Source of the DNA: Rhea pennata
Lineage: Eukaryota > Chordata > Aves > Rheiformes > Rheidae
Length of the DNA stretch: 64,000 nt
Reading direction: 5' to 3'
Assembly: GCF_028389875.1 (NCBI RefSeq)
Contig: NC_084670.1
Location: 12,557,383-12,621,382, forward strand
Position 1 is the first letter of the stretch. Every line of letters begins with the position of its first letter. The translations under genes and the position numbers were made by a program. A model generated the notes under the pieces. It saw nothing but the letters and a program-made list of their open reading frames with translations, was not told the origin of the DNA and ran no database searches. Positions 61,710 through 64,000 of the stretch are shown here, one piece after another.

Positions 61710-63289
61710 TGAAACCCGATTATTCAAATTTATTAACATCAAGAATTATGCAATGATGCTGTAGATTTTTTTTTATTAACAAATAGAAAACAGACTGTAT
61801 ACAACAGTGACCCCTACAGCACTATGCATCCACAAGGTAAAAATGAATGTGTCCTCCAACATTACCAACCCTGGATTGCTGATTTCAACGTAGCCTGGAT
61901 TCTTAACATTCGGAATACATGTGATAATACAATTAGATACCCTTCCACCACCTTTATTCATAACTCAATGCACTCAAAAGAGGGCTGCTCACTCCCTGTC
62001 TTTAGTGCAAGCGTGATATAATAAGGAGTATTAATATATAGTACCATTAAATTAAGTCCAGTAGTCTTGCCACATTGGTTCATTAGAACGTCCTGAAGTA
62101 GCGGAAAGTACAATATTCTAATGACTTTTAACATTTGCAGGATAGCAGAAATTATAGATACACCCAACCTCTGAAAACGTGTACTCCCCCTCCCCTTCCC
62201 TGCGGTACCCTGCTTTCCAAAGACAGCCTGGCAGTTCTGCTCTGGCATCAGCTGAGACTGTGCTCCTTGCCTTTGGAAAATGCTCCAATTCGGGTGACAG
62301 AATGGCGCTTGCACGCACAGAACTGCAAGATGAACAAAAGGGCCGTGTCTCACTGTTTCCACCCCATCCCCGGGGGAGTGTGGGACCCACTCACTTCTCC
62401 TGCCCCCTCCCCAGCGAGACACACAAAAAGAGGCTCCAGAGCCGGGAGCCCGGGATTTCGGGTCTCTCGCAAACAAGGCGACAACTCATGTCATACTGGG
62501 ATCTGCCAATACACACGGTCACTGGATTGGTTTAACACGCACTGTAATAGGACTGAACAGTTTCCAGCTGACAAACGGGACCGCTTCTCCAGCGACCCCA
62601 CATGCCCTCCCAAACCTACTCTGGAAATAATGGGGGGAGGGAAAGGCTAAAAAAATAATTGGTAGCTTAGCTCCAGTTCCATGAAATTTCATATTCTACA
62701 GAGGATTAAAAAGCAGCCTACAGGGAATGGAGCTGGGCAGGAACCACAAGCCAGCTGCTGCAAATTACCAAGGAAGCTGCACTAAAATGGGCAGAACCAG
62801 CAGTGACTGGGCTGAAATAAACACAGGGCAGTAAAAAACATTAAAGCAAAAGGAAATAAAAAAAAACCCAACTCCCAAAGGTTTGGTGGGTCCAGTTCTG
62901 CCTGGGCAAAACATTAAGACTTGCAAAAAAATAAAAAATAAAGAGAGGAGATTATAAAAACCACTAGTAACTATTTTACATGTTTAAAAAAAAGATCCCA
63001 TTCCACCCACCTAAAGCCTCGCTGTGAAATGCAGTCGCGTGAGAGAGGGCGAGAGATGCACATGAGCAGAAATTCAGCCAGAGACTGGAAATGCTTTTGG
63101 AGTCGGATCCCCTCGTTTGGCGCTGGGGCGAAGTTCCTAAATGCCGTGGTCGGAACAGGTTGGCGTGGAGGTCTGCTGCCTCGGCAGCACCTCGATCTGT
63201 ACAGAAAGACTGAGGAATGGGCGGCTCTGGCTCAGAGGGACCCGTCTCCACTCCTAGACATCCCCACCGCGACTGGAGGAAAGCACTAG
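61710..63289 (-). other. PTPRF: PTPRF 3' UTR (3' end inferred)
   Basis: Sequence after the PTPRF stop codon in sense. AATAAA hexamers on minus lie at 61958-61953, 61777-61772 and 61734-61729, so cleavage probably falls between about 61930 and 61710. This gives a 3' UTR of about 1.4-1.6 kb. A/T-rich stretches occur near 62860-62990. No coding potential noted. Confidence 0.55.
61729..61777 (-). terminator. PTPRF: Two AATAAA polyadenylation signals, probable PTPRF 3' end
   Basis: AATAAA on minus at 61777-61772 and 61734-61729, with a further one at 61958-61953. Which is used cannot be read from sequence. Confidence 0.5.
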
Positions 63290-63358
63290 TTACGTTGCAT
63301 AGTGGTCAAAGCTGCCGAGATACTCCAGCGCCGCTCTGTAGCACAGCTGGTACTGGTC
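63290..63358 (-). CDS. PTPRF: PTPRF last coding exon
   Basis: 69 bases giving 22 residues ([15 protein letters not shown] then SFDHYAT) and a TAA stop at 63292-63290; acceptor GCCTTGCAG. Confidence 0.94.
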   Translation of the reverse strand, partial: DQYQLCYRAALEYLGSFDHYAT

Positions 63359-64000
63359 CTGCAAGGCAGCAAAGGGGGACACATAAGAAGCAAGGACACG
63401 AGGCAGCAGGATTTTCACACACACAGACCTCTGGCTCCCCTCCCTCCTCCCATGGTCATCCCAGGGAGGGCATAACTCAGCTTACAGTGGAAACCAGCTC
63501 TGCTTATCTCCAGGTTTCACACAGTTCTGAGCTCAGGCTGGTCTTCAGCACTGTCCTTTTACAGCGATCCCTTGGGGACCTTTAGTCCTCCTGTCACAAG
63601 CAGGTATCTGCCCAAAGCTGCATGGTCATAGAGAATAGGGAGTTCTGGGTCTCATGGGGCCCTCAGTGGAGAGCTGCAAGGACCAGTGATCCTAGGAGGT
63701 GAGGAAGGGGGATTTGCCCCAAGAGCTCTATTGGCCCTGAACTGCTCATGGGAAGGGGGCTTTGTGACATGAATCTTCCAGCCTAGCTGGCCAGGGAGCT
63801 CCAGGCTGCTAGTCTGACCCCCTGGGCAAGACATGCTCCCAATGCCCATGGGGAGGCAAGGGCACTCACCTCTGTCTGCACCATGGCTGGCCGCTGTGTC
63901 CGCAAGGTCTTCACTGTCTGGAACATGTCAACTACTCCTTCGTAGCGCATCCGTTCCAGCACAATGCTCAGCGTTATGAACACACCTGTGCGCCCGACCC
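63290..64000 (-). CDS. PTPRF: PTPRF (LAR) receptor-type tyrosine phosphatase, C-terminal end, partial
   Basis: Two coding exons: 64000-63870 (cut by the window edge) and 63358-63290 with the stop. The first reads [20 protein letters not shown], then [15 protein letters not shown] and AMVQTE. This is the end of the P-loop and following helices of the second (D2) phosphatase domain of LAR-family receptors. The last exon reads [25 protein letters not shown] is a single-pass membrane receptor with immunoglobulin and fibronectin domains outside and two phosphatase domains inside; D2 has little or no activity and acts in regulation. The intron 63869-63359 has donor ACAGAG|GTGAGT and acceptor GCCTTGCAG. 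PTPRF, PTPRS and PTPRD share this C-terminus closely; adjacency to KDM4A decides for PTPRF. Confidence 0.93.
63359..63869 (-). other. PTPRF: PTPRF last intron
   Basis: 511-base GT/AG intron between the last two PTPRF coding exons; no further feature seen in it. Confidence 0.92.
63870..64000 (-). CDS. PTPRF: PTPRF penultimate coding exon (partial, D2 domain)
   Basis: 131 bases. The first two belong to a split glycine codon, followed by 43 codons from VGRTGVF to QTE. Donor ACAGAG|GTGAGT at 63870/63869. Confidence 0.94.

Overview
The window is vertebrate nuclear DNA, almost certainly from a bird. Its intron-rich genes are split by consensus GT/AG splice sites. Promoters lie in CpG islands. The recognisable transposable elements are CR1-type LINE fragments, some ending in the avian ATTCTATG-like tail. 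The gene set and order PTPRF - KDM4A - ST3GAL3 match human 1p34, and from memory the chromosome 8 block of chicken. All three genes are read from the minus strand, so transcription runs right to left.

Layout. 1-12427: intron of ST3GAL3, repeat-poor and AT-rich. 12428-12572: first coding exon of ST3GAL3. 12600-13510: its CpG-island promoter with four CCAAT boxes. 13534-14450: a C-rich, G-poor CTGCA minisatellite directly upstream of that promoter. 14451-28780: intergenic DNA, unusually GC-rich to about 24.5 kb, with one LINE reverse-transcriptase relic near 18.1 kb. 28780-55020: the complete coding part of KDM4A, with 21 coding exons that I located one by one. Spliced together they give 3183 nt, or 1060 codons plus a stop; human KDM4A has 1064 residues. 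54650-56040: KDM4A CpG island. 56050-61710: intergenic DNA with no recognisable gene. 61710-64000: 3' end of PTPRF, namely the 3' UTR, the last coding exon, and a partial exon of the second phosphatase domain.

The genes are unrelated in function: a histone H3K9/K36 demethylase, a Golgi sialyltransferase and a cell-adhesion receptor phosphatase. Nothing suggests a shared pathway beyond conserved synteny. I found no new multi-gene system. The observations most worth checking are small. They are two AUG-stop elements just before the ST3GAL3 start codon, CR1 pieces abutting KDM4A splice sites, long homopolymers inside KDM4A splice-site neighbourhoods, a G-to-S change two residues before an iron ligand in KDM4A, the promoter-proximal minisatellite, and a full X-box motif on the far side of the KDM4A promoter. 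Exon boundaries were set by reading the sequence against the remembered human proteins. UTR ends and noncoding first exons are inferred.
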